NCBI GenBank assembly: GCA_016871725.1
Contig: VHCL01000003.1
Coordinates: 1 to 64,000, forward strand
Direction of reading: 5' to 3'
DNA length: 64,000 nt
From: Verrucomicrobiota bacterium
Lineage (GTDB): Bacteria; Verrucomicrobiota; Verrucomicrobiia; Opitutales; UBA953
Under the pieces are notes generated by a model. The model saw nothing but the letters and a program-made list of their open reading frames with translations, searched no databases and was not told where the DNA came from. The position numbers and the translations under genes are program-made. Positions 8,129 to 16,637 of the stretch are shown one piece after another (the stretch's first letter is position 1; the number at the start of each line of letters is the position of its first letter).

Positions 8129-8986
8129 TCACGAAGCGGCCCAGTTCCGCCAGAGGGTGACCAGTTCCGGGCCGCGGAAGAACCAGACCGCCCCGGCCAC
8201 GGCCATGCTGGGCACGAAAGGCACCACTCCGGCGTATTCTTCCCCCTTGATTTTGGCTTGGATGAGGCCTGGCAGGACGGTGATGACCCCGACGACCGAC
8301 CCTCCGAAAAGGCAGAAAACCGCCCCTTGCCACCCGCAGAAGGCCCCCACGCCGGCGCAGAGGATGATGTCGGCCTCGCCCATGGCCTCCCGGCCGGCCA
8401 GGACCGTCCCGATGGTCCGGATCCACCAGACCAAGGCGGTGCCGGCGGCGACCCCGAGGAGGGCGTCCATCAGCGCCCGGAAGCGGTTCACGGCCTCGAT
8501 GGCGTGGGCGGTCTCGCCATGGATCGAGGGCGCGAGCATCGCGGCCAGCAGGCCGGTGCCGACCAAGGCGAAGTTCGGCGCGTCCGGCACCGTCATGTCA
8601 TCGAGGTCGCAGCCCGAAAGGACCACGAGCAAGGGCAGGAACACGCAGGCGACCAAGGCCTTGGCGGGCGGGAGATAAGACCAGGCCGCGACGAAGAGCA
8701 GGGCGGTGATCAGCTCGACGAGGGGATAGCGGACGGAGATCCCCGCGCCGCAGCACTTCGCCCGGCCGCGCAGGGCGAGCCAGCCGAAGAGCGGGATGTT
8801 GTACCAGAACGGGATCGGTTCGCCGCAGGCGCAACGCGAGCCCGGGGTGACGATCGATTCGCCCTTGGGCAGGCGATGGATGCACACGTTGAGGAAGCTG
8901 CCGACGCAGGCGCCGAAGACGCCGGCGGTCAGCGCGGCGAAGCCGGGATGCAGCTGGGCGAAATTCCGAAGGTCGGCGAGCGTCAT
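8129..8986 (-). CDS. pilD: Prepilin peptidase (A24 aspartic protease, type IV prepilin processing)
   Basis: A polytopic membrane protein of 285 residues that should cleave and N-methylate type IV prepilins. The N-terminal G-S-F-L-N-V-C-I-H-R-L-P signature is clear. Catalytic aspartates lie in the D-L-D-D-M-T-V-P-D region (about 127-129) and in G-E-A-D (Asp206). The usual zinc knuckles are shortened: C52-X-C54 and C78-C79 rather than two CXXC pairs. It starts 2 bp after the aroE stop, so the two are coupled. It probably serves the pilus genes at 53-59 kb. Confidence 0.88.
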   Translation of the reverse strand: MTLADLRNFAQLHPGFAALTAGVFGACVGSFLNVCIHRLPKGESIVTPGSRCACGEPIPFWYNIPLFGWLALRGRAKCCGAGISVRYPLVELITALLFVAAWSYLPPAKALVACVFLPLLVVLSGCDLDDMTVPDAPNFALVGTGLLAAMLAPSIHGETAHAIEAVNRFRALMDALLGVAAGTALVWWIRTIGTVLAGREAMGEADIILCAGVGAFCGWQGAVFCLFGGSVVGVITVLPGLIQAKIKGEEYAGVVPFVPSMAVAGAVWFFRGPELVTLWRNWAAS

Positions 8987-8988
8987 GG

Positions 8989-9876
8989 TCAGGGGGCGGT
9001 TTCGCCGAGCGCGGCGCGCATCGGGGCGTCCGGAGGCAACATGCCGTTCCAGAGCCGGAAGGCGAGCGCGCCCTGCCAGCGGAGCATCGCGCGGCCGTCG
9101 CAACCCGCGACGCCGCGTTCCCGGGCGTCCCGGAGCAGCCGGGAGGGTTCGGTCCCGTAGGTCGTGTCGAAGACGAACTGGCCGGCGGCCAGCTGCCCGG
9201 CCGGAAGGGGCGAGGCGTCCGCCGGCTTGAGCCCGAGCGTCGTGCAGTTGACGATCACCGCATCGGCCGCGGCCTTGATCTCCGCGAGCCCGGCGGCGCG
9301 CACGCGCGCGTCGGCGAGCGAGGCGGCGAGGTCGGCGGCCTTGGCCGCGTCGCGGTTGTGCAGGTGCAGCGACGCGCAGCCGTCGGCGAGGCAGGCGGCG
9401 GCGACGGCGCGGGCGGCCCCGCCGGAACCGAGCAGGACCACCGGCCGGCCCCGGGTCGTGCCGCCCGTGCGTTCGCGCAGCGCCTCGAGGAAGCCTTGGC
9501 CGTCGGTCGTGTGGCCGTCCCAGCCGGCGGGCGTGCGCACGAGCGTGTTCACGGAGGCGGCGCGGCGGGCTTGCGGCGAGAGCGTCGCGACGAGCGTCAG
9601 CGCCTGGACCTTGTGCGGGACGGTCAGGTTGAGGCCGGCGAAGCCCCGGGCGTGCAGGAGGGTCAGCGCTTCCGGCAGCTCCTCGGCGCGGACGTGCAGG
9701 CGATGGTAGCGCACGCCCGCGAGGCGCGGATGCGCAGGGGCGAGCTGCGTCAGGGCGGCGTTGTGCATCGCCGGGCTGAGCGAATGCGCGATCGGGTCGC
9801 CGAGCACGCCGAGCTGGCCGGGCGCGAAGGCGGCCGTCCGCAGGTCGGCCAGCGTGAGGGTGTCAGGCGCGCTCAT
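8989..9876 (-). CDS. aroE: Shikimate dehydrogenase
   Basis: Reduces 3-dehydroshikimate to shikimate with NADPH in aromatic amino acid synthesis. 295 residues. The substrate domain shows the H-S-L-S-P region near 31-35, catalytic Lys89 in T-V-P-H-K, Asn110, and Asp125 in T-D-G-Q-G. The nucleotide-binding G-S-G-G-A-A-R loop follows. The gene overlaps the upstream SirB1-like gene by 14 nt and is followed after 2 nt by the prepilin peptidase gene, giving a tight three-gene unit. Confidence 0.93.
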   Translation of the reverse strand: MSAPDTLTLADLRTAAFAPGQLGVLGDPIAHSLSPAMHNAALTQLAPAHPRLAGVRYHRLHVRAEELPEALTLLHARGFAGLNLTVPHKVQALTLVATLSPQARRAASVNTLVRTPAGWDGHTTDGQGFLEALRERTGGTTRGRPVVLLGSGGAARAVAAACLADGCASLHLHNRDAAKAADLAASLADARVRAAGLAEIKAAADAVIVNCTTLGLKPADASPLPAGQLAAGQFVFDTTYGTEPSRLLRDARERGVAGCDGRAMLRWQGALAFRLWNGMLPPDAPMRAALGETAP

Positions 9877-10708
9877 CGGTCTGTTCCAAGGCGTGGACGA
9901 AGCTGAGGAAGAGGCGGCTGCTGCGGTCGTCGCCCTGCGCCTCGAACTGCGAGACCAGGTTGCGGCAGCAGCGGGCGAGCGTCTGGCGCGTCGTCACCGG
10001 CCGGAGGAACGCTTCGTCGGCGGGCAGCTGATTGTCGAGCAGCAGCAGCTGGACCTCCGCGCGGGTGCGGAAGGCGCCGCCCTCGTAGCAGTCGACGTAC
10101 AGCGGTTCGCGGCCGCGGAAGACGCCGACCATGAAACGGCCGGGCAGGCCGACGGGCTCGACGGGCAGGCCGAGGCGGCGGGCGACGAGCAGGAAGATCA
10201 GGCACAGCGAGATCGGGATGCCGCGCCGGCTGCGGATCACCTGGGAGAGCAGGGAGGAGGCCGGGATCGCGAAGCTCTCCTGCGCGCCGCGGTAGCCTTC
10301 CTCGCCGAAGATCACGCGGCAGAGCAGGCGGCATTTCCCGCGGACGTCGAGCGGCTCGGCGATGAGCTCGCGGGTGCGTTCGGCGAGGCGGTCGAGTTCG
10401 GCGGAATAGGCGTCGTCGGCCAGCGAAGGGTCGGTCGCCCGCTCGAGCAGGAGGCAGGCTTCCTCGAGGTCGCAGTGCGCGTCGCGGACGTGGGCGAGGA
10501 AGGCGTGGGCGGCGGCCTCCGGAGTGCGCAGGTCGGCGAGCAGCAGCCGGGCGTGGGCGGCCAAGGCCTCGTCCTTGGCCAAGGTCTCCAGCCAGAGGAC
10601 GCCGGGCAGGCCGGCGGCCTTGAGCCTGGCGAGCACGGCTTGCCTGACGACCGGCGAAGGGTCGTCGAGGAGGCGCCCCAAGGTCGCCAGCTCCGCGTCG
10701 TGCGTCAT
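9863..10708 (-). CDS. SirB1/transglutaminase-like family protein
   Basis: 281 residues. An N-terminal helical part resembles a HEAT repeat (D-P-S-P-V-V-R-Q-A-V-L-A-R-L). It is followed by the SirB1-type transglutaminase-like core, including R-G-I-P-I-S-L-C-L-I-F-L and the G-L-P-G-R-F-M-V-G region. The Cys residue of a true transglutaminase is present in S-L-C-L, but activity in this family is generally not established. Members are commonly found in housekeeping clusters. It is the first gene of the unit with aroE and the peptidase; its cellular role is unknown. Confidence 0.75.
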   Translation of the reverse strand: MTHDAELATLGRLLDDPSPVVRQAVLARLKAAGLPGVLWLETLAKDEALAAHARLLLADLRTPEAAAHAFLAHVRDAHCDLEEACLLLERATDPSLADDAYSAELDRLAERTRELIAEPLDVRGKCRLLCRVIFGEEGYRGAQESFAIPASSLLSQVIRSRRGIPISLCLIFLLVARRLGLPVEPVGLPGRFMVGVFRGREPLYVDCYEGGAFRTRAEVQLLLLDNQLPADEAFLRPVTTRQTLARCCRNLVSQFEAQGDDRSSRLFLSFVHALEQTDERA

Positions 10709-10714
10709 GACGGT

Positions 10715-10744
10715 CTTCTACCTTCGGCCCGGCGGCTTGGGCAA
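10715..10744 (-). promoter_or_regulatory. Candidate leaderless promoter of the SirB1-like/aroE/pilD unit
   Basis: Minus strand: TTGCCC, 18 nt, TAGAAG, then 6 nt to the ATG at 10708. It is divergent from the clpB promoter. Confidence 0.45.
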
Positions 10745-10879
10745 CAAGGGAGTCCGTCGTCCGGCGTCTTTTCGGGGTTGACGGCCGGAGCGACAACTCG
10801 TCGCCCGCGGGACGCAATGTCGCGACGTTGTCCCGCCGCCCCCGTGATTCGCCGCGGTTTGCGGCCCGGAATCGGGGCC

Positions 10880-10908
10880 TTGGCTTTGGAACGCCCGGTG
10901 CATCAAGG
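10880..10908 (+). promoter_or_regulatory. Candidate leaderless promoter of clpB
   Basis: TTGGCT, 17 nt, TCAAGG, then 5 nt to the ATG at 10914. No CIRCE element is visible in the 205-bp divergent region, and I cannot identify a convincing heat-shock sigma site. Confidence 0.35.
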
Positions 10909-10913
10909 TCGGC

Positions 10914-13511
10914 ATGACCACTCCTTACGGCAACCTGACCGAGAAGACCGCCGAAGCCCTGCAGCAGGCGCAGAGCGAGGCGATGCAGCGCCGCAACCCG
11001 GCGCTCGAACCCGCGCACCTCCTCCACGGACTGCTCGCGCAGGAAGGCGGCGTGACTTCCTCGCTGCTCCGCCGCGCCGGCAAGGACGAGGCCGCGCTGG
11101 CCACCGCCGTCGCCGGCCAGCTCGCCCGCCTGCCGAAGCTCGCGCAGGCCGCCGGTCAGCCCGGGCTCTCCTCCGAGACGCACGCGCTGCTGCTCAAGGC
11201 CAAGGACGAGGCCGAGACGATGAAGGATGATTTCGTCTCCGCCGAGCACGTCCTCCTCGCGCTCGCCGAGACGCCCTCGCTCCGTCCGTCTTTCTCCGCC
11301 GTCGGCTTCGACCGCAAGGGGATCCTCGCCGCCCTCCAGGCCGTGCGCGGCTCGCAGCGCGTGACCTCGGCCAACCCCGAGGCCACCTACGAGGCCCTGG
11401 CCAAGTACGGGCAGGACCTCACGGCCCGCGCCCGCTCGGGCAAGATGGATCCCGTCATCGGCCGCGACGAGGAGATCCGGCGCGTGATCCGCATCCTTTC
11501 CCGCCGCACCAAGAACAACCCCGTGCTCATCGGCGAGCCCGGCGTCGGCAAGACCGCGGTCGTCGAGGGACTCGCCCAGCGCATCGTCAACGGAGACGTG
11601 CCCGAAAGCCTCCGCGACAAGACCGTGTTCGCCCTCGACATGGGCGCGCTCATCGCCGGCGCGAAGTACCGCGGCGAGTTCGAAGAACGTCTCAAGGCCG
11701 TGCTCGGCGAAGTGAAGTCCGCCGAGGGGGGCGTCCTGCTCTTCATCGACGAGATGCACACCCTCGTCGGCGCCGGCAAGGCCGACGGCGCGATGGACGC
11801 CGCCAACCTCCTCAAGCCCATGCTGGCCCGCGGCGAGCTCCATTGCATCGGCGCCACGACGCTCAAGGAGTTCCGCGAGCACGTGGAGAAGGATCCCGCG
11901 CTCGAACGCCGCTTCCAGCAGGTCCTGGTCGACCCGCCCAGCGTGCCCGACACGGTCTCGATCCTCCGCGGCCTCAAGGAGCGCTTCGAGGTGCACCACG
12001 GCGTGCGCATCGAGGACGCCGCGCTCGTCGAGGCGGCCACGCTCTCCGACCGCTACATCACCGCGCGCTTCCTGCCCGACAAGGCCATCGACCTCGTCGA
12101 CGAGGCCTGCGCCCAGATCCGCACCGAGATCGACAGCGTCCCGCAGGAGCTCGACGCGCTCAACCGGCGCGTGCTCCAGCTCGAGGTCGAGGAGTCCGCC
12201 TTGAAGAACGAGACGGACGAGGCCTCCAAGGCTCGGCTCGCCGTGCTCCGCAAGGAGCTCGGCGCCGCCCGCGAGGAGCAGACCGCTTTCCGCGCCCGCT
12301 GGGTCGCCGACAAGGAGGCCGTGACCAAGGTCCGCGCCTCCCGCGCGCAGCTCGAGGACGCCCGGTCCGCGATGGCCAAGGCCGAGCGCGCCGGCAAGCT
12401 GGAGGAGGTCGCCAAGCTCCGCTACGGCACCATCCCCGAGCTCGAGAAGGAGGTCGCCAGCCTCGAAGGGACCGCGAAGTCGGCCTCGGGGCTCTTCCGC
12501 GAGACCGTCACGCCCGAAGAAGTCGCCGAAGTCGTCGCCCGCTGGACCGGCGTGCCCGTGAGCAAGCTGCTCGAAGGCGAACGCCGGAAGATCCTGCGTC
12601 TGCCCGAAAACCTGAAGGCCCGCGTCGTCGGCCAGGACGAGGCCGTGCGCGTCGTCGCCGAAGCCGTGCAGCGCTCCCGGGCCGGCGTCCAGGATCCCCG
12701 CCGCCCCGTCGGTTCGTTCCTCTTCCTCGGTCCCACCGGCGTCGGCAAGACCGAGCTCGCCAAGGCGCTCGCGACCGAACTCTTCGACAGCGAGAAGTCG
12801 ATGATCCGCCTCGATATGTCCGAGTACATGGAGAAGCACGCGGTCTCCCGGCTCGTCGGCGCGCCTCCCGGCTACGTCGGCCATGAGGAAGGCGGCCAGC
12901 TCACCGAGGCCCTCCGACGCCACCCTTACGCCGTCGTCCTCCTGGACGAGGTCGAGAAGGCGCACCCCGAAGTCTTCAATATCCTGCTCCAGGTCCTGGA
13001 TGACGGCCGCCTGACCGACGCGCAGGGCCGCACCGTGGATTGCCGCAACGCGATCTTCATCATGACCTCGAACATCGGCAGCCGGCACATCGCCGAGCAC
13101 GCCGGCTTCGGCCTCACGGACAGCGTCCGCGAGGCGGTCATGGCGGATCTCCGCGCGCACTTCCGGCCCGAGTTCCTGAACCGGATCGACGACGTCGCCC
13201 TCTTCAGCCCGCTCGGCCCCGAGCAGGTCGCCGCCATCGCGGCCATCATGCTGCGCGGACTCAACGACCGCCTCGCCGCCAAGCGGATCCGCCTCGATTT
13301 CGACCCGACCGCCCTGGCCCTCATCGCCGAGAAGGGCTTCGACCCCGTCTACGGTGCGCGCCCCCTGCGTCGTTACCTCCAGCGTGAGGTCGAGACCTCT
13401 CTCGCCAAGGCCATGCTCGCCGGCGAGATCCCCGACGGCAGCCTCGTCCGCGTCAAGCGGGCGAAGGACGCCCTCGGGTTCGAGGTCAAGGCCGGCGGGT
13501 TTTCGGATTGA
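10914..13511 (+). CDS. clpB: ATP-dependent disaggregase ClpB
   Basis: Hsp100 chaperone that, with DnaK, extracts proteins from aggregates. 865 residues, the usual size. Order: N-terminal Clp-N repeats (about 1-145), first AAA+ domain with Walker A G-E-P-G-V-G-K-T at 207-214 and Walker B L-L-F-I-D-E, the coiled-coil middle domain (about 410-530) that separates ClpB from ClpA/ClpC, and the second AAA+ domain with Walker A G-P-T-G-V-G-K-T at 606-613 and V-V-L-L-D-E. No dnaK or grpE is adjacent. The ATG at 10914 has no Shine-Dalgarno motif. Confidence 0.97.
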   Translation: MTTPYGNLTEKTAEALQQAQSEAMQRRNPALEPAHLLHGLLAQEGGVTSSLLRRAGKDEAALATAVAGQLARLPKLAQAAGQPGLSSETHALLLKAKDEAETMKDDFVSAEHVLLALAETPSLRPSFSAVGFDRKGILAALQAVRGSQRVTSANPEATYEALAKYGQDLTARARSGKMDPVIGRDEEIRRVIRILSRRTKNNPVLIGEPGVGKTAVVEGLAQRIVNGDVPESLRDKTVFALDMGALIAGAKYRGEFEERLKAVLGEVKSAEGGVLLFIDEMHTLVGAGKADGAMDAANLLKPMLARGELHCIGATTLKEFREHVEKDPALERRFQQVLVDPPSVPDTVSILRGLKERFEVHHGVRIEDAALVEAATLSDRYITARFLPDKAIDLVDEACAQIRTEIDSVPQELDALNRRVLQLEVEESALKNETDEASKARLAVLRKELGAAREEQTAFRARWVADKEAVTKVRASRAQLEDARSAMAKAERAGKLEEVAKLRYGTIPELEKEVASLEGTAKSASGLFRETVTPEEVAEVVARWTGVPVSKLLEGERRKILRLPENLKARVVGQDEAVRVVAEAVQRSRAGVQDPRRPVGSFLFLGPTGVGKTELAKALATELFDSEKSMIRLDMSEYMEKHAVSRLVGAPPGYVGHEEGGQLTEALRRHPYAVVLLDEVEKAHPEVFNILLQVLDDGRLTDAQGRTVDCRNAIFIMTSNIGSRHIAEHAGFGLTDSVREAVMADLRAHFRPEFLNRIDDVALFSPLGPEQVAAIAAIMLRGLNDRLAAKRIRLDFDPTALALIAEKGFDPVYGARPLRRYLQREVETSLAKAMLAGEIPDGSLVRVKRAKDALGFEVKAGGFSD

Positions 13512-13542
13512 AGGAAGCCGCCGGCCGAGGGAGTCTCGGCCC

Positions 13543-14487
13543 ATGACCGCTACGCGCATCCGCTGCGGGGTGGCCGGCACGGGATCCCTCGGCCAGCACC
13601 ACGCCCGCATCTATTCGACCCTGCCCGGCGCCGAGCTCGCCGGCATCTTCGAGCCGAACGACGTCCGGGCGGCCGAGATCTGCGCCAAGCACGGCTGCCG
13701 CCGTTTCCTCACCCTCGACGAGATGGCCGCGAACTGCGACGCCGTCAGCGTCGTCGTCCCGACGAACCACCACGCCGCCGTGGCGCTCCCGCTTCTCGCC
13801 AAGGGCGTGCACCTCCTCATCGAGAAACCCCTCTGCGTCACCCTCGAGGAGGCCGCCCAGATCCTCGACGCCGCCGCCAAGGCCGACCGCATCGTCCAGG
13901 TCGGTCACATCGAGCACTACAACCCCGTGATGTCCTATCTCGAGAAGGCCGTCACCGACGCCCGTTACATCACCGCCGAGCGTCTGGCGCCCTTCACCCC
14001 GCGCGGTACCGAGGTCGGCGTCGTGCTGGACCTGATGATCCATGACATCGGTATCGTCCTCCAGCTCGCCAACTCCCCCGTCGAGCGTATCGACGCCGTC
14101 GGCGTGTCGGTCGTGACCAAGACCGAGGACATCGCCAACGCCCGCATCGCTTTCCAGAACGGTTGCGTCGCCAACCTCAGCGCCAGCCGCGTCTCGCTGA
14201 AGAAGAACCGTGAGATCCGCGTCTTCCAGACCGGCGGCTACCTCTCCATCGACTTCATGGGCCAGAAGGGCCACACCGTGCGCGTCGACCCGACCGCGGA
14301 AGGCGGCTTCGCCAAGGAGGAGATTCCGATCGAGAAGGGCGAACCGCTCGCCATCGAGCTCGCGTCGTTCACCGCGTGCGTCCGCGATCGCAAGAGCCCG
14401 AAGGTCAGCGGCGAACTCGGCCGGACCGCCTTGGCGGTCGCCATCCAGATCACCGAACAGATCCGCGCCGGCATGGCGCGCAAATGA
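13543..14487 (+). CDS. Gfo/Idh/MocA-family NAD-dependent oxidoreductase linked to lpxB
   Basis: 314 residues: Rossmann half with G-V-A-G-T-G-S-L-G near the N-terminus, then the E-K-P motif (Glu94-Lys95-Pro96) and the Q-V-G-H-I-E-H-Y-N-P segment of sugar-nucleotide oxidoreductases. Its stop overlaps the lpxB start (ATGA), so a role in lipid A or another envelope sugar is likely. One candidate is GnnA, which oxidises UDP-GlcNAc at C3 for the diamino lipid A backbone. The partner aminotransferase GnnB is not in the window, so the specific name is withheld. Confidence 0.85.
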   Translation: MTATRIRCGVAGTGSLGQHHARIYSTLPGAELAGIFEPNDVRAAEICAKHGCRRFLTLDEMAANCDAVSVVVPTNHHAAVALPLLAKGVHLLIEKPLCVTLEEAAQILDAAAKADRIVQVGHIEHYNPVMSYLEKAVTDARYITAERLAPFTPRGTEVGVVLDLMIHDIGIVLQLANSPVERIDAVGVSVVTKTEDIANARIAFQNGCVANLSASRVSLKKNREIRVFQTGGYLSIDFMGQKGHTVRVDPTAEGGFAKEEIPIEKGEPLAIELASFTACVRDRKSPKVSGELGRTALAVAIQITEQIRAGMARK

Positions 14488-15683
14488 GCGTGTTTCCGGC
14501 CATCCCGGCGAGCTTCGACCGTCCCCGCGGGGGCGAGGTCGACGTCCTTGTCGTAGCCGGCGAACATTCCGGCGACCAGCATGCCGCCAAGGTCGTCGCG
14601 GACCTGCTTGCGGCCCGTCCCGGCCTGCGCGTCGCGGCGTTCGGCGGTCCGCAGCTGCGCGCCGCCGGCGCCCAGCTGCTCTTCGACATGACGACCTTCT
14701 CGGCAGTGGGCATCGTCGAGATCCTGTCGGCTTATCCGTTCTATCGCCGGCTCTTCGGCCGCATGGTCGATTGGACCAAGCAATGGAAGCCCAAGGTCGT
14801 GGTCCTCGTCGACTATCCCGGGCTTAATCTCCGGCTCGCGAACGAGCTGCGGAAGGCCGGCCTTTCCCGGGCGGGTTTCGGCGAGACCGCGGTGATCCAA
14901 TACGTCAGCCCTCAGCTCTGGGCCTGGAAGCCTAAGCGTCGTTTCACCATGGCGCGCGATCTCGATTCGGTCGGTACGATCTTTCCGTTCGAGCCCGCGT
15001 GCTACGCCGATACCAAGCTCGACGCGCGCTTCGTGGGTCATCCTTTCGCAGAGCCGGGCCACGTCCCGGGCCTGCGGCATCACCCGGAGGGCCCCGTGCT
15101 GCTCCTGCCGGGGAGCCGCCCCAAGCCCGTCCGGAAGATCTTCCCGGCCTTGGTCGAGGCTTTCGCGCTCTTCCGTCAGAGCCATCCGAAGCGCCGCGCG
15201 CTCGTCCTGCACACCGGCGGCGAGGTGCACGCCGAACTCTACCGTCTGCTCGCCGAGTACGGCGAAGAGGCCAAGGGCATCGACCTTCGGCCCGTCTCCG
15301 AAGGGCCGGCGGCCGGCTGCGCCGCGCTGGTCAGTTCGGGCACCATGTCGCTCACCGTCGCGCTCGCCGGCATCCCGGGCGCCGTGGTCTACCGGGCCAA
15401 TCCGCTGACCTGGATCATGGGTCGTTACCTCATCGCGGGCCGTGTCGACCATCTCGGCATCGCGAACATCCTCCTCAATCGTCCGGCCTGGCCGGAATAC
15501 CTGCAAGGCGCGTGCGAACCCGGTGCCTTGGCCGCCCGTCTGCGCGCCTGCGTCGAAGGGCCCGAGCCGCGCGCGCAGGCGGTCGCGGACGCCTCGGAAC
15601 TCCTCGCGTTGCTTTCGGCGAAGTCCGGCTCGACGCCGGCGGAGTGGGTCGCCTCCTATCTCCCCACGGAGGTCCGCCCATGA
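14484..15683 (+). CDS. lpxB: Lipid-A-disaccharide synthase
   Basis: GT19 glycosyltransferase that joins UDP-diacylglucosamine and lipid X to form the lipid A disaccharide at the inner membrane. 399 residues. The A-G-E-H-S-G-D motif near the N-terminus, the Y-V-S-P-Q-L-W-A-W segment, the L-L-P-G-S-R-P loop and S-S-G-T-M-S in the C-terminal half are all present. It shows the organism makes lipid A. Coupled by ATGA overlaps to genes on both sides. Other lpx genes are not here. Confidence 0.95.
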   Translation: MSVFPAIPASFDRPRGGEVDVLVVAGEHSGDQHAAKVVADLLAARPGLRVAAFGGPQLRAAGAQLLFDMTTFSAVGIVEILSAYPFYRRLFGRMVDWTKQWKPKVVVLVDYPGLNLRLANELRKAGLSRAGFGETAVIQYVSPQLWAWKPKRRFTMARDLDSVGTIFPFEPACYADTKLDARFVGHPFAEPGHVPGLRHHPEGPVLLLPGSRPKPVRKIFPALVEAFALFRQSHPKRRALVLHTGGEVHAELYRLLAEYGEEAKGIDLRPVSEGPAAGCAALVSSGTMSLTVALAGIPGAVVYRANPLTWIMGRYLIAGRVDHLGIANILLNRPAWPEYLQGACEPGALAARLRACVEGPEPRAQAVADASELLALLSAKSGSTPAEWVASYLPTEVRP

Positions 15684-16546
15684 GGATCGCCATCCTAGGT
15701 TGCGGCTACGTCGGCGCCGAATTCGCCCGCCAGGCCAAGGCGGCCGGCCACGAGGTCCTCGGTGTCGTCCGCTCCGAGGCCTCTCGCGACAAGCTGCGGG
15801 GGGAGGGCATCGACGCGGAAGCCTTGGATATTTATGCCGGTGATTGGGCCTTGTTGCCGAAGCAGTTCGACGCCGTCGTCTATGCCGCGAGCACCGGCGG
15901 CGGCGGGCCGGAAACCTATGCGCTGGCCTATGATGTCGGCGTGAAGCGCGCGCTTGCCTGGGCCCGTGAAGTCGGCGCGCAGGCCTTCGTCTTCACGAGT
16001 TCCACCGGCGTGTATCGTCAGGACGACGGGCGCATCGTCGACGAAGAGAGCGTCGTCGGCGGCGCGCCGACCGCGGACGCGATCCTCGGCGGCGAGCGGG
16101 CCGTGCTGACGTCCGGTTTCGCCAAGGGGCGCGTGCTGCGTTTCGGCGGACTCTACGGGCCCGGTCGCCATCACATGGTCGACCAGCTGCGTCGCGGCGA
16201 GAACGTCGTCGGCGGCCGCGTCGACCATTACATCAATTATCTCCACCGGGACGACGCCGCGTCGTCGATCCTCGCCGCGCTCGTCGCGGGGCCGGCCGGC
16301 GCGCGGGTCTACAATGTCGGTGATGGTCATCCCGTGACCAAGGAAGCGCTCGCCCGCTGGATTGCGGAACGCCTCGGTCAGCCCGCGCCGGCCTTCGATC
16401 CGAACGCGCCGGCGGGCCCGCGCATCGCCAAGGGCGGCCGCACGCAGCCCAGTCGGATCGTGGCGACGGGCCGAATCCGGGCGGAGTTGGGCTGGACCCC
16501 TGTTTTCAGGGATGTTTTCGCCGGTCTGGCCCCTTTCCTGGGCTAA
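15680..16546 (+). CDS. NAD(P)-dependent SDR/epimerase family protein (YeeZ-like)
   Basis: 288 residues with the Rossmann motif G-C-G-Y-V-G at 8-13, a T-S-S-T-G-V-Y segment and a later L-Y-G-P-G-R segment typical of extended SDRs. The usual Y-X3-K pair is not obvious, which fits atypical SDRs such as YeeZ. The ATG overlaps the lpxB stop, so it is the third coupled gene of this operon and may act on a nucleotide sugar. Substrate unknown. Confidence 0.8.
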   Translation: MRIAILGCGYVGAEFARQAKAAGHEVLGVVRSEASRDKLRGEGIDAEALDIYAGDWALLPKQFDAVVYAASTGGGGPETYALAYDVGVKRALAWAREVGAQAFVFTSSTGVYRQDDGRIVDEESVVGGAPTADAILGGERAVLTSGFAKGRVLRFGGLYGPGRHHMVDQLRRGENVVGGRVDHYINYLHRDDAASSILAALVAGPAGARVYNVGDGHPVTKEALARWIAERLGQPAPAFDPNAPAGPRIAKGGRTQPSRIVATGRIRAELGWTPVFRDVFAGLAPFLG

Positions 16547-16572
16547 GTCACCCATAGGGGTGTTGCGGGCTC

Positions 16573-16601
16573 TTACCCCGTTAGCCACGAAACCGTAACA
16601 A
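16573..16601 (+). promoter_or_regulatory. Candidate promoter of the OprP-type porin gene
   Basis: TTACCC, 17 nt, TAACAA, giving a leader of about 30 nt before the ATG at 16638. Confidence 0.5.
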
Positions 16602-16637
16602 TCGCATGAGAGGATGCCGTCGCATTCGCACCTTCTC

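Noticed and set aside
10709..10913. CIRCE element or heat-shock sigma promoter for clpB
   Set aside because: No TTAGCACTC-type inverted repeat and no convincing CTTGAA/CCCCAT pair; only short GC-rich palindromes were seen.
9873..13610. Very long minus-strand open frame opposite clpB
   Set aside because: It mirrors ClpB codon structure and continues into shuffled-looking sequence opposite other genes; no domain is visible.
16560..16610. Possible Pho box before the OprP-type porin (CCGTTAG and CCGTAAC)
   Set aside because: The direct repeats are 15 nt apart start to start, not the 11 nt needed for a PhoB site, and the match is weak.
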